Of a DNA stretch of 25,977 bases, positions 14,648-23,766 are shown piece after piece; position 1 is the stretch's first letter, and each line of letters begins with the position of its first letter. A program made the position numbers and the translations under genes. The DNA lies in the NCBI GenBank assembly GCA_948688495.1, contig CAPQSW010000003.1, positions 1 to 25,977 of the forward strand. The letters run 5' to 3'. Origin of the DNA: an uncultured Lachnospiraceae bacterium (GTDB lineage: Bacteria; Bacillota; Clostridia; Lachnospirales; Lachnospiraceae). Below the pieces are notes generated by a model. That model ran no database searches, was not told the DNA's origin, and saw nothing but the letters and a program-made list of their open reading frames with translations.

Positions 14648-16579
14648 ATGTGTGGTATTTTAGGAAAAGTAGATATGCGGCATGGCATTTCAGGAGAGGA
14701 ATTGCAGAGAATGTTGGATGTCATTCGCCATCGGGGACCTGACGACGAAGGTTATTTTGTTTATGGAAAAAAATCAGCTTGTCTTTATAAAGGAAAGGAT
14801 ACGGTAAAAGAATTTCAGGATAAAGAAGATATCAGTGCTTTAGAAAGCAGGGATGCTTATCTTTGTATGGCGCATAGGAGGCTCAGCATTATAGATATTT
14901 CTTCAGCAGGGCATCAGCCAATGCGAGATGCGAAGGCACATCTGGTAATTACTTATAATGGAGAAATTTATAATTATATTGAGCTCCGTCAGGAATTAGA
15001 AAATACAGGATATTCTTTTTGCACAAATACTGATACAGAGGTTATTTTGAAAGCATACCAAGAATGGGGAAAGCAATGTGTAGAACATTTTAATGGGATG
15101 TGGGCGTTTGCTATTTTCGATGAAGAACAGGGGGAAATTTTTTGTTCTCGTGACCGCTTGGGTGCAAAACCCTTTTACTATTATATAGCGGAGGACAAAT
15201 TTATATTTGCTTCGGAAATGAAACAGATTTGTCAGGACAGACAAATTGAAAGAAAAATGAATGAGAAAGTATTAGCTGCAGAGGTAATATTCCGGATTAG
15301 TGATTATAACGAGGAAACATTGCTGGAGAATATCTATTCATTACCGGGAGGATATAATCTTTCCGTGTCGCTTGATTTTAAGAAAGAGGAAATCTTATGC
15401 CTAAAGAAAGAACAATATTGGGATTTAAAAATAGGCAAGGAGAAAGATAGATCAGATCGGTGGTATGAATATATAAAAAAGGCGATAAGGTTACGTCTGC
15501 GGGGGGATGCACCGGTGGGCGCTATGCTTTCAGGGGGGGTAGACAGTTCCTTTATTGTTGGGGAAATCAGTAAATATTATAAGGAGAATGGGTGGGATAT
15601 AAAAGATTTCCCTACCTTTACATCTTGTTATGAAAATGCAGAGGAACATGATGAGACATACTTTGCTCATTTGGTAAATGAAACATGTGGCACCGCGGAA
15701 AACCTGATATATCCTGATAAGGAAAATACATTTGATGCGTATCGAAAGATGATATGGCACTTTGAGGAATTTAGTGCATTATCAACGCTTGGAAGTTTTA
15801 TGACTCTGGAAGAAATATCGAAGTCTGGTATTAAGGTTTTGATTAACGGCCAGGGTGGAGATGAGAGTATGTTTGGATATGAGAGGTACTATTCACGGTA
15901 TTTTATGGACTTGTTGAAAAAAGGGAGGATAATACGGTTTATACATGAATATGGGGAGACAGTCAGGAATTCTAAATTTAATATGAAGCAATTGTTGCAG
16001 AATATTGTATATTTTGGGATTCCTGCTGTAAGAAGACTGAGAAATCAAATAAAGGCAAGAAAATATGTGACAAAAGATTTACGTTGTTGTCTGGATGAAA
16101 AGGAAATAAAGAAATGCATTTCTAATAAGAGTTTTGATGACTTAATTTATAATGAACTTAGAAAAGGACAGTTAGCACATAATTTGCTTTATGACGACAG
16201 GGCGTACATGGCATTTTCTATGGAAGGCAGGGTTCCTTTTATAGACTATGAATACCTCGAAAGTGTAGTGGATATTGAACCTAGAAGCAAGTTTAGGAAG
16301 GGATATACGAAGTTTTTGATTCGTGAAAAGATGGTAGGAAGTGTGCCTGAGAAAGTAATTTGGAGGACGAACAAAAATGGTTGGTCTTCTCCAGCGGAAC
16401 GCTGGATTGCGCGTTTTCCCGAGGAAGAATTAGAGAAGCTGTTTCAGAATCCACATTCAAGCAAGTATTTTGATGTCGAGCGTGTAAAGAAGTTATATGA
16501 GACAAATCATACTTGCAGGGAATTTGAGAATTTTTTATCGGTTGAAGTTTTTATGAGATTATTTGAAGTTAGCGCTTAA
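14648..16579 (+). CDS. AsnB-type glutamine-dependent amidotransferase (WbpS-like role)
   Basis: This 643-residue class II glutamine amidotransferase/asparagine synthetase homologue has Cys2 as the N-terminal nucleophile (MCGILGKVD), glutaminase segments RHRGPDDEGYF and YNGEIYNYIELR, and an ATP-pyrophosphatase loop SGGVDSS at 295-301, followed by SMEGRVPFIDYE. Members in O-antigen loci (WbpS of P. aeruginosa is the named example) are thought to amidate the carboxyl of hexuronic acids to uronamides. The pathway next to it makes a uronic acid, so that role is more likely than asparagine synthesis. The ribosome binding site (CTGAGAGGT) is about eight bases before the ATG. Confidence 0.87.
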   Translation: MCGILGKVDMRHGISGEELQRMLDVIRHRGPDDEGYFVYGKKSACLYKGKDTVKEFQDKEDISALESRDAYLCMAHRRLSIIDISSAGHQPMRDAKAHLVITYNGEIYNYIELRQELENTGYSFCTNTDTEVILKAYQEWGKQCVEHFNGMWAFAIFDEEQGEIFCSRDRLGAKPFYYYIAEDKFIFASEMKQICQDRQIERKMNEKVLAAEVIFRISDYNEETLLENIYSLPGGYNLSVSLDFKKEEILCLKKEQYWDLKIGKEKDRSDRWYEYIKKAIRLRLRGDAPVGAMLSGGVDSSFIVGEISKYYKENGWDIKDFPTFTSCYENAEEHDETYFAHLVNETCGTAENLIYPDKENTFDAYRKMIWHFEEFSALSTLGSFMTLEEISKSGIKVLINGQGGDESMFGYERYYSRYFMDLLKKGRIIRFIHEYGETVRNSKFNMKQLLQNIVYFGIPAVRRLRNQIKARKYVTKDLRCCLDEKEIKKCISNKSFDDLIYNELRKGQLAHNLLYDDRAYMAFSMEGRVPFIDYEYLESVVDIEPRSKFRKGYTKFLIREKMVGSVPEKVIWRTNKNGWSSPAERWIARFPEEELEKLFQNPHSSKYFDVERVKKLYETNHTCREFENFLSVEVFMRLFEVSA

Positions 16580-16633
16580 AGGAATACAATTTTGTTGCAA
16601 AAATAAGATAGAGAATATATTTGAGGATTATCA

Positions 16634-17902
16634 ATGAATATAAGTATAAAAAAGCTTAGAAGTTGTTTATTTGGGCTGTTAGTGATATCTTTTAATTTTG
16701 GAAACCATTTTAAGATTGCAGGAATGTCTATTTCACAGTGCATTGCACTTATTGTAATGCTTTTTTCGGTTGTCGATTTAATGGAAATATTTCCGAATTA
16801 TAATAAATTGAAAAAGGAAAAAAGAATTGTATTGTTTCTTATTTTAGCTTGGGGGGTAATTAGTATTATTCAGGTTTTATGGGTGAGTGATATGGCTTGG
16901 TGGAAACATGGAATACGTACCCTTTTTATCAATTTATTAATTTGTTTAGAAATGTGTGTGCTATTTAAGGATAATAAAGATTATCTCATAGTGATGAAAA
17001 GCGTAGAGCTTTCGCTTTTATTGTCAATTATGATTGGTCTATATGAGAATTTTCGAGGTGTACATTTTGATAGCGATCCGAAGGATCTTGTATATGGATT
17101 TTTGAACATCAGGGGATTCATAGGAAACTCTAATGATTTTGCCTCGTGGATTATTTTGTGTTTGTTAGGAGTGACCTTGTACTATTCTAAGAAAAAAAGA
17201 AAATACGTATGTATTATTGAATGGCTTCTGGGAGCGTATGTTGTTAGACTTACAGGTTCCAGAGCAGGAGTACTAAGCGTAGTGTTTGGCATTTTCTTTA
17301 TTCTTGTTGGAAATATCCTTAAATTGGGGGAAGAAACCAAGAATAGACTGCCGCAAAAACGAAAGGTACTTCATATATTGGGAATCGTGTCAGTGGTAGC
17401 AGCGGGGGGGATGTTTTTATTAGGTAGTGATGTTATAGCATTCATAAATAATGTTTCCAGTGCCTCGTCGAGTGATGTATTTCGTTTGAGCATTATAGAA
17501 GATTCTTTGAAGGTGGCTTTGAAGTATGTGTTCATCGGAGCTGGGGCAGATCAGACGACATTTTATGTTGGCATCAATCCGCATAATTTTTTATTAGAGC
17601 TTTTGGCGGATTATGGGATTTTGATTGTAGGAATTATTGTTTTCATATTGTGGAAGATTTTTATCAGAATATTTGAATCAAAAAAAATTACAGGTTATGG
17701 AATTGCCTGTTATGCGTTTGTTCCAACTTTTTTAATGATCAGCATTGCTTCCAGCAGTATGGCGCGTCTTAGAATGACATGGGTTGTTTTGTTATTATAC
17801 TATTTTGTTTCGGCAGAACAAGTAGAAGAACGTAAATACAGGAGGCGTATAGTTTTAAGAACCTTAGAAAGATCCAATTTAGAGAAACTTCAAGTAAGGT
17901 AA
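16634..17902 (+). CDS. wzy: Wzy-like polysaccharide polymerase (O-antigen ligase/polymerase family)
   Basis: This very hydrophobic 422-residue membrane protein appears to have about 10-12 transmembrane segments. It carries a feature of the O-antigen polymerase/ligase family (PF04932): a larger outer loop followed by NPHNFLLELLADYGILIVG, in which the H-N pair is typical, and an earlier RLTGSRAGVLSVV stretch. It would join repeat units on the outer face. It is the only polymerase candidate in the window and sits in a Wzx/Wzy-type set. No LPS genes are present, so polymerase rather than ligase is preferred. The ATG has TTGAGGA about seven bases upstream. Confidence 0.85.
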   Translation: MNISIKKLRSCLFGLLVISFNFGNHFKIAGMSISQCIALIVMLFSVVDLMEIFPNYNKLKKEKRIVLFLILAWGVISIIQVLWVSDMAWWKHGIRTLFINLLICLEMCVLFKDNKDYLIVMKSVELSLLLSIMIGLYENFRGVHFDSDPKDLVYGFLNIRGFIGNSNDFASWIILCLLGVTLYYSKKKRKYVCIIEWLLGAYVVRLTGSRAGVLSVVFGIFFILVGNILKLGEETKNRLPQKRKVLHILGIVSVVAAGGMFLLGSDVIAFINNVSSASSSDVFRLSIIEDSLKVALKYVFIGAGADQTTFYVGINPHNFLLELLADYGILIVGIIVFILWKIFIRIFESKKITGYGIACYAFVPTFLMISIASSSMARLRMTWVVLLLYYFVSAEQVEERKYRRRIVLRTLERSNLEKLQVR

Positions 17903-17929
17903 AGAGAACGAATATCAAAGGAGATGGAT

Positions 17930-19072
17930 GTGGATATTTTAATTATTGCAAACGGATTTCCAAATTCTGCCAATTCTATGCTTGGTATTTTTGAATATGA
18001 TCAAGCAAAAGCTCTTGCTAAAATGGACAATCAGATAACGTTTTTTGGAGTGGATTTAAGGTCATTGCGAAGGTGGAGAAGATGGGGGATTGTTTCTGGA
18101 GAAGAAAATAATATAAAACATTATACGATAAACATTCCAGTTGGGGCTGTTCCTGCTAAAATATTAAATTTTGTTGGGAAGATAGCCTTGCGTATTTTAT
18201 ATAAATCGGTATTTAGGAATAAAAAGAATCCAGATTTGATTCATGCGCATTTTACGGAAATGGGCGCGATTTCCTCTGCAATAGCGTGCAGATATGACAT
18301 ACCGCTTGTTGTAACAGAGCATTCCTCAGAAGTCATGGAAGAAAAGTTAAAGTTGGGGTATGTGGATATAATAAAAGAGTCTTACCGGTCAGCGGATAAA
18401 TTGATTGCCGTTAGCAGCAGCCTTGCAGCCTGCATAAAAGAGCGGTATGGTTTCTCCTGTGATGTCATACCGAATGTGCTTTATGGTAATATTTTTTTTG
18501 ACGTCAATCAGAAACCGCATCATCCGTTTTGTTTTGTGTTTACGGGTGCTGTAATTAAAACAAAGGGGATAAAACTTTTATGCGAGGCGTTTTTGGACGT
18601 ATCTGAGGTGTGTAAGGATGTGCATCTGATGGTGATAGGGGAAGGTGAACTGTTGGATGAATGTGTTGCATGGTGCAGGGAGAATCACATGGAAGGAGCA
18701 GTTAAATTTTATGGTTTCTTAAGCAGACGGGAAATTGCGGAATTGTATACAGTATGCGACTGCTTTGTACTGCCTTCTGAGGTGGAAACTTTCGGAGTTG
18801 TCTATGCGGAGGCCCTGGCTGCCGGCCTGCCGGTGATTGGGACAAAATGCGGAGGTCCAGAGGACTTTGTGGATGACAGCAACGGTATTCTTGTGGAGGT
18901 TGGAAATAAGACCGAACTGGTTGAAGCAATGAAATATATGTATGAAAACCGATCATCCTATGATTCCAATGTGATCAGACAGGGAGTGAGCAAACGGTTT
19001 TCAGAAGAAACAATTGCAGGTCAATTGATGCTTGTGTATCAGGACGTGATTCGAAAGAGGAATTGCAGATGA
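17930..19072 (+). CDS. GT4 glycosyltransferase
   Basis: This GT4, GT-B-fold glycosyltransferase (380 residues from the preferred start) shows NGFPNSANSMLGIFEYDQA at the N-terminus, HAHFTEMGAISSAIA, VVTEHSSEVM, AVSSSLAACIKERYG, FTGAVIKTKGIKLL, and the classical donor-binding C-terminal motif PSEVETFGVVYAEALAAGLPVIG with both E residues. AAAGGAG ends directly against the in-frame ATG at 17924, so that ATG is too close to be used; the GTG at 17930 is six bases away and fits. Its last four bases form ATGA with the next gene. Sugar specificity is unknown. Confidence 0.9.
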   Translation: MDILIIANGFPNSANSMLGIFEYDQAKALAKMDNQITFFGVDLRSLRRWRRWGIVSGEENNIKHYTINIPVGAVPAKILNFVGKIALRILYKSVFRNKKNPDLIHAHFTEMGAISSAIACRYDIPLVVTEHSSEVMEEKLKLGYVDIIKESYRSADKLIAVSSSLAACIKERYGFSCDVIPNVLYGNIFFDVNQKPHHPFCFVFTGAVIKTKGIKLLCEAFLDVSEVCKDVHLMVIGEGELLDECVAWCRENHMEGAVKFYGFLSRREIAELYTVCDCFVLPSEVETFGVVYAEALAAGLPVIGTKCGGPEDFVDDSNGILVEVGNKTELVEAMKYMYENRSSYDSNVIRQGVSKRFSEETIAGQLMLVYQDVIRKRNCR

Positions 19073-20133
19073 AGATAAGAACAGTAACTTTTTTTAAAGA
19101 AAATAACAGTGGGGCAGTATTGCAGGCTTATGCGCTTTCTCATTATTTAGCCTTATTAGGAAATGATGTTGAAATTCTAAATTATGATCCGTTCTGGTCT
19201 GGACGAATAAAAGACAGCAATAGCCTAAAGGACAGGGTAAAGGCTGTTTTGTTATACCCACATCATAAAAATGTTGGCAGAAAATATAGATTATTTCGTG
19301 AAAAGTTTTTAAGTATGACGCCTATAGTCAGAAGTGTTGAAGATATAGAAGAATTAAGTGATTGTGATGTATATATTGCGGGAAGTGATCAGATTTGGAA
19401 TCCTTATCTTCTGGGATGTATGGATGACATATTTTTTTTGAATTTTACTACAAATGCAAGGAAAATGTCATATGCGGCAAGCTATGGGAGGGATGATTTC
19501 AGCGAGGAATATTTAAAAAAGGTTGCGCAATTAACGAGTGATTATAGTTCTATCTCTGTAAGGGAAAATAACTTTAAGACAGCGTTAAATCCTTTGGTAG
19601 GGCAGGATGTCGAATGCGTTTCCGATCCTGTATTTCTTTTAAATGCAGAAGAATACAGGAGGATAAAAAAAGAGCCTAAACTGTCTGGATATTTATTGAT
19701 TTATACGAAGTCATATACAGATGACATCTGGGAGTATGCAAGGTATATAGCAAGAAAAAGAAATTTAAAAATTGTTGATACATCTAAAATATTTAAGAAA
19801 AAAGGTGTTAATTTTGTAAGGGCTAATATAGGTCCGGAGGACTTTCTTGGACTTATAGATGGCGCAGATTTTGTTTTGACCAATTCATTTCATGGGACAG
19901 CATTCTCCATTATTTTAGAAAAAAATTTTTATGCGTTGAGCGCTGGCGCCGCTAATGCCAGAATAGAGTCTTTGTTAGAACATTTGGATCTTAAGGACAG
20001 GCAGATTATAAAAGGAGCTAATTTTGAAATATCGGATATCGATTATAATAAGATTGTGCAGCAAAGATTAAAATATACTGGCATGGCACGAAGTTTTTTA
20101 GAAAAAAGCCTGCTCGGCTTACGAGACAATTAG
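19069..20133 (+). CDS. Polysaccharide pyruvyl transferase family protein
   Basis: This 354-residue protein is a member of the polysaccharide pyruvyl transferase family (PF04230, CsaB-like). These enzymes transfer pyruvate from phosphoenolpyruvate to sugar hydroxyls to form acidic ketals. Seen are NNSGAVLQAYALSHYL near residue 13, YIAGSDQIWNP near 101, SYAASYGRDDF, SDPVFLL, and the C-terminal LTNSFHGTAFSIIL, whose His is conserved in the family. The ATG overlaps the preceding stop as ATGA and has AAAGAGGA seven bases upstream. Pyruvyl transferases and FrhB-like proteins often occur together in glycan loci, as here. The acceptor sugar is unknown. Confidence 0.9.
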   Translation: MKIRTVTFFKENNSGAVLQAYALSHYLALLGNDVEILNYDPFWSGRIKDSNSLKDRVKAVLLYPHHKNVGRKYRLFREKFLSMTPIVRSVEDIEELSDCDVYIAGSDQIWNPYLLGCMDDIFFLNFTTNARKMSYAASYGRDDFSEEYLKKVAQLTSDYSSISVRENNFKTALNPLVGQDVECVSDPVFLLNAEEYRRIKKEPKLSGYLLIYTKSYTDDIWEYARYIARKRNLKIVDTSKIFKKKGVNFVRANIGPEDFLGLIDGADFVLTNSFHGTAFSIILEKNFYALSAGAANARIESLLEHLDLKDRQIIKGANFEISDIDYNKIVQQRLKYTGMARSFLEKSLLGLRDN

Positions 20134-20158
20134 TTCTATATTAAATAAACTAATAGAA
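20130..20158 (+). other. Overlapping inverted repeats after the pyruvyl transferase stop
   Basis: TTCTAT (20134-20139) pairs with ATAGAA (20153-20158), and TTAGTT (20130-20135) pairs with AACTAA (20148-20153). The two helices exclude each other. All arms are AT-rich, so chance is a serious alternative. Confidence 0.2.
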
Positions 20159-20199
20159 GTTTGTATGGTACGTATATGATTTGCAAAAAGGGGCTCAAG

Positions 20200-21720
20200 A
20201 TGGAAACAAGAAAGGGACGCACAAAGTTATTTTTTTATGGTTCGCTTACCACGGCGATTTATCAGTTTTTTTTGATGCTGAGCGGGTTTATTATTCCAAG
20301 GCTTATGCTCACAGCTTATGGCTCGGAGTTAAATGGACTGGTATCGTCCATAAGCCAGCTTATATCTTATCTTACCTTGATCGAAGCGGGGTTGTCTGCG
20401 TCAATCATATATGCCTTATATAAACCATTGGCAGCGAATGATCATAAGAAGATAAATTCCATTTTATCAGCGGCAAAAAAGGGCTACTTCCAAATTGGAT
20501 ATATTTTTACCTTTTTGGTATTACTGCTTGCGGCTGTGTACCCTGTATGGAAACCGAGTCGGTATCTGTCAGGAGAGCTGGTGTTTCTCTTGGTTTTGGC
20601 GCTGGGATTAAAGGGAGTTATTGATTTTTTTTCTCTGGCAAAGTATCGCTGCCTGCTGTCGGCAGACCAGAAAACGTATGTAATTTCCCTTGCTTCCATT
20701 GTGTATCAAGTATTGCAGGTGCTGATAGTCGTTGTTTTAACGGTATGCAGGGTTAATATTGTGGTTGTTTACTGGACGGCGCTTCTTGCTGTATCGCTGC
20801 GTTCATTTATTTTGTGGCTATATATTAAGAGACAATATCCTTATGTAAGGTATGATAGTGAGCCGGATGCTGTTGCCTTGTCAAAACGCTGGGATGCATT
20901 ATATCAGCAGTTGCTTGGAGCTGCGCAGAACAGTGTACCTATATTTATTGCTACAGTATATTGTACCTTGTCACAGGTTAGTGTATTTACCGTATATAAT
21001 ATGATCATCAGTGGTGTGAATGGCGTGATGGGTATCTTTATTTCAGGATTGGCGGCGTCATTTGGAGATGTACTGGCCAAAAAGCAACAGGATATCTTAG
21101 AAAGGAGCTATGAGGTGTTCATGTTTGCATATTCTTGTGTCAATACGTTTGTATACAGTATTTCCGCCATCATGATTGTGGATTTTGTGAAAATATATAC
21201 AGCCGATATAAGGGATGAAAATTATGTGGTGCCGATCCTTGGTATTTTAACGGCGGCTAACGGTTTTTTGTATAACTTGAAAACACCGCAAGGGATGATG
21301 ATTAATTCAGCGGGCCATTATAAGGAAACAAGAGTTCAGTGCACGATCCAGGGATTGATTATCTTGGTTTTAGGGTTGGTGCTGGCGCCCAAATATAAGC
21401 TGGCTGGTATCCTGGTTGCATCTTGTATGTCTAACATTTATAGGTGCATTGACTTGATCTTCTATGTGCCCCATAGAATCATTCATCAGCCGATATGGAA
21501 GACCTTGAAAAACCATATATGGTCAGTGATGCTATTTGCCTTGATTTATACTTGTTCTTTTGCGATTCCTATCAATGCAAACGGTATTTTGGAATGGATT
21601 TTAAAAGCGATATTCCATTCGATGATTGCAGTGGCGCTGATTGGTGGTTTTTCGCTTTTGTTCTACAGGAGGGAATTAAAAGAGATGGCGGTTGTGCTAA
21701 AGAGGATGGTGAGAAGGTAG
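20200..21720 (+). CDS. wzx: Wzx-like lipid-linked repeat-unit flippase
   Basis: This 506-residue integral membrane protein of the MOP/polysaccharide-transporter class has about 12-14 transmembrane helices. The N-terminus KLFFYGSLTTAIYQFFLMLSG, followed by FIIPRLMLTAYGSELNGLVSSISQ, is typical of Wzx proteins. It would turn the undecaprenyl-linked unit to the outside for Wzy. The frame stays open upstream to a TTG at 20161, but the ATG used here has AAGGGG six bases before it and gives a normal N-terminus. The gene ends ten bases before the first FrhB-like gene. Confidence 0.92.
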   Translation: METRKGRTKLFFYGSLTTAIYQFFLMLSGFIIPRLMLTAYGSELNGLVSSISQLISYLTLIEAGLSASIIYALYKPLAANDHKKINSILSAAKKGYFQIGYIFTFLVLLLAAVYPVWKPSRYLSGELVFLLVLALGLKGVIDFFSLAKYRCLLSADQKTYVISLASIVYQVLQVLIVVVLTVCRVNIVVVYWTALLAVSLRSFILWLYIKRQYPYVRYDSEPDAVALSKRWDALYQQLLGAAQNSVPIFIATVYCTLSQVSVFTVYNMIISGVNGVMGIFISGLAASFGDVLAKKQQDILERSYEVFMFAYSCVNTFVYSISAIMIVDFVKIYTADIRDENYVVPILGILTAANGFLYNLKTPQGMMINSAGHYKETRVQCTIQGLIILVLGLVLAPKYKLAGILVASCMSNIYRCIDLIFYVPHRIIHQPIWKTLKNHIWSVMLFALIYTCSFAIPINANGILEWILKAIFHSMIAVALIGGFSLLFYRRELKEMAVVLKRMVRR

Positions 21721-21730
21721 GTGGATATTT

Positions 21731-22714
21731 ATGCAGGATAGTATTAAAACGATAGATACCATAGTGTATGCAGGAAAAATGAAAGATAGGGATGCGCTTA
21801 TGGAATCTTCTTCGGGAGGGGCATTCACGGCGCTTTCCGATGTGTTTCTTGATAATGGGGATGGAGTGGCTTGCTGCACTTATAACTATGCCAGCCATGT
21901 TTCGGAATTTGTCTTAGCTACCACGAAAGAAGAACGGGACACGGCCCGCGGTTCTAAATATATGCAGAGCATACCTGGCGATATCTATACAAAGTGTGCC
22001 GAATGGCTGAAAGAAAATCCTAATAAGAATCTCCTGTTCGTGGGAGTGGGATGCCAGAGTGAAGGTTTTCGAAAGTATGCGGAGCTGATGGGGATCAGGG
22101 AGCAGGTGTATATTGTGGATCTGGTATGCCATGGATCGCCAAGTCCTAAAATATGGAGAGAATACGCGGCAGAACTTGAAACCGCGAATGGCGGAAAAAT
22201 GAAGTATTTGACTTTTAGGGATAAAAGAAAAGGTTGGGAGTCACCTACAGCATTTTGTATTGTGAACGGGAATGAAGTGCTTTTGAATAAGTACACGCAC
22301 ATATTCTATAATCAATGTGCGCTTCGCCCTTCTTGTCATGTATGCCCATTTGCGACTACAGAGAGGAAAGTTGATTTAACTATAGGAGATTTTTGGCATA
22401 TAGAAGAAAAGATGCCAGATTTTTATGACCCGGATGGTATTTCGCTTTTCCTGATTCATACAGAAAGAGGATTAGAGTTGTTTAATGCCATCAAGAAATC
22501 GTTAGATTATAGGCGTAGCAATGTTAAGGATTGCTGGCAGATGAATTTGGAAATGCCTACGCCGGCTTCACCGTTGCGTTCTGTATTTTGGAGGGATTAT
22601 AAGAAGAAAGGAGTTAATTATATTATGAAAAAATATGGTTCGGTATCGTTGGCCGCAAGAGTAAGAAATAAAATAATGCGAATATACGGGGGGGGGGGTA
22701 TTCGAACTAAATAA
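21731..22714 (+). CDS. FrhB-like protein (coenzyme F420 hydrogenase/dehydrogenase beta-subunit family), copy 1
   Basis: This 327-residue protein has the FrhB-type fold usually named coenzyme F420 hydrogenase/dehydrogenase beta subunit. Visible family segments are SSGGAFTALSDVFL, RGSKYMQS, VGVGCQSEGFRKY, DLVCHGSPSPKIW, RPSCHVCPFA with a Cys pair, and LTIGDFW. The family binds flavin and iron-sulphur clusters, but its role in glycan loci is unsettled; a redox step on a sugar or lipid is a guess. The N-terminal ferredoxin domain usual in fused members is absent; a separate ferredoxin gene lies two genes on. Near the C-terminus a G11 run (22688-22698) encodes four Gly residues, and the present frame ends 14 bases later, leaving 69 bases to the next gene. 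It is a paralogue of the next gene. Confidence 0.88.
   Translation: MQDSIKTIDTIVYAGKMKDRDALMESSSGGAFTALSDVFLDNGDGVACCTYNYASHVSEFVLATTKEERDTARGSKYMQSIPGDIYTKCAEWLKENPNKNLLFVGVGCQSEGFRKYAELMGIREQVYIVDLVCHGSPSPKIWREYAAELETANGGKMKYLTFRDKRKGWESPTAFCIVNGNEVLLNKYTHIFYNQCALRPSCHVCPFATTERKVDLTIGDFWHIEEKMPDFYDPDGISLFLIHTERGLELFNAIKKSLDYRRSNVKDCWQMNLEMPTPASPLRSVFWRDYKKKGVNYIMKKYGSVSLAARVRNKIMRIYGGGGIRTK
22688..22698 (+). repeat. G11 homopolymer controlling the C-terminus of the FrhB-like gene
   Basis: Eleven consecutive G lie eight codons before the stop. In the present frame the stop is TAA 22712-22714. With ten G the frame stays open for 28 codons after the run and ends at TAA 22782-22784, which overlaps the ATG of the next gene as TAATG. 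With twelve G it stops at TAA 22708-22710. The run length therefore decides whether the two genes are joined by a stop-start overlap. Confidence 0.9.
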
Positions 22715-22783
22715 TAATTACTACCCGGTCTATATGCATATACATGAGGTTCATGTGGCTTTCAGCGCTAGGAGGGCATCATA

Positions 22784-23755
22784 ATGAATTGGACGGAACC
22801 GAAAGTATATGCTGTAAAACATAAAAATGAGGAAACGAGGGCGGCATCACAGTCTGGAGGAGCATTTACTGCGTTATCAGACAAGGTGCTGAAAGAAGGC
22901 GGTGTGATCTATGGCTGTGTATTAACGGAGGATTTTTGGGCAGTTCATATCCGGGCAGAGGATTTCCAAACCAGAAATTTGATGCGCGGTTCAAAGTATA
23001 TACAGAGTAAGATGGCTGATACTTATAAAAGAGCACAGCAGGATCTTAAATCAGGGCGCAAAGTTTTATTCTCGGGTACTTCCTGCCAGGTGGCAGGGTT
23101 CAGAAAGTTTCTTGGGAGAGAATATGAGAATCTGCTCTGCGTGGATATTATTTGTCACGGCGTGCCAAGTCCTTTAATCTGGAAAGAATATATAGAATGG
23201 CAGGAGAAAAAAAGGAAGGGAACGGTAAGTGCAGTCGATTTTCGGAATAAGTTGAATTTTGGCTGGAAAAGCCACATTGAAACATTGACAATGGAAGATG
23301 GAAGAAAGATTAATAGCCGCATATTTGCGACATTATTCTACGGACACAATGCGCTGCGTCCCTCCTGCTATGCCTGTCCATTCAAATCGACTATGCATCC
23401 AGGAGATATTACGATTGGGGATTATTGGGGAATTGAAAAAGCTGCTCCTGAATTTGAGGATAATCAAGGTATATCCATTCTTCTCGTCAACAGCACTGTG
23501 GGGGAGAGAGCATTTGAGGCTGTAAAAGAGTATGTTTATTGGAAACCAACAAAAATAGAAGACAGTATGCAAGAACCGCTGAAAGCACCATGTCCAAGAC
23601 CTGCAAAACGCGATTTGTTTTGGAAAGATTTTAGTGAAAAAGACTTTCGGTACATTGTTGGAAAATATGGAGGAAATGGTTTCAAGAGCAGGGTGAAGCG
23701 GAGACTGTCAGTTGTTAAGCATGGAATACTGAAAAGAATATCAGATAGAAAGTAG
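22784..23755 (+). CDS. FrhB-like protein, copy 2
   Basis: This 323-residue paralogue of the previous gene has the same segments in the same order: SQSGGAFTALSDKVL, RGSKYIQSKM, SGTSCQVAGFRKFL, DIICHGVPSPLIW, RPSCYACPFKST and ITIGDYWG. Its SGTSCQVAGF region is closer to the family standard than the VGVGCQSEGF of copy 1, so this may be the more typical enzyme and copy 1 a diverged partner. It also lacks the N-terminal ferredoxin domain. AGGAGG lies eight bases before the ATG, so it can be translated alone; coupling to copy 1 depends on the G-run there. The ferredoxin gene follows after 11 bases, suggesting that it serves both copies. Confidence 0.88.
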   Translation: MNWTEPKVYAVKHKNEETRAASQSGGAFTALSDKVLKEGGVIYGCVLTEDFWAVHIRAEDFQTRNLMRGSKYIQSKMADTYKRAQQDLKSGRKVLFSGTSCQVAGFRKFLGREYENLLCVDIICHGVPSPLIWKEYIEWQEKKRKGTVSAVDFRNKLNFGWKSHIETLTMEDGRKINSRIFATLFYGHNALRPSCYACPFKSTMHPGDITIGDYWGIEKAAPEFEDNQGISILLVNSTVGERAFEAVKEYVYWKPTKIEDSMQEPLKAPCPRPAKRDLFWKDFSEKDFRYIVGKYGGNGFKSRVKRRLSVVKHGILKRISDRK

Positions 23756-23766
23756 GTGATTGTTGG

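Noticed and set aside
15533..15539. G7 run as a slippage site
   Set aside because: It encodes the invariant SGGVDSS loop of the AsnB-type enzyme, so protein constraint explains it. The G7 runs at 12924 and 17404 are likewise modest, and the first is motif-bound.
20104..20121. AAGCC/GGCTT stem as a terminator
   Set aside because: It lies inside the pyruvyl transferase coding end and no U-run follows, and downstream genes continue on the same strand closely spaced.
21731..23755. FrhB-like genes as evidence of a methanogen or F420 metabolism
   Set aside because: The family name is historical; such proteins are common in glycan loci of Firmicutes and Bacteroides, and everything else here is bacterial.
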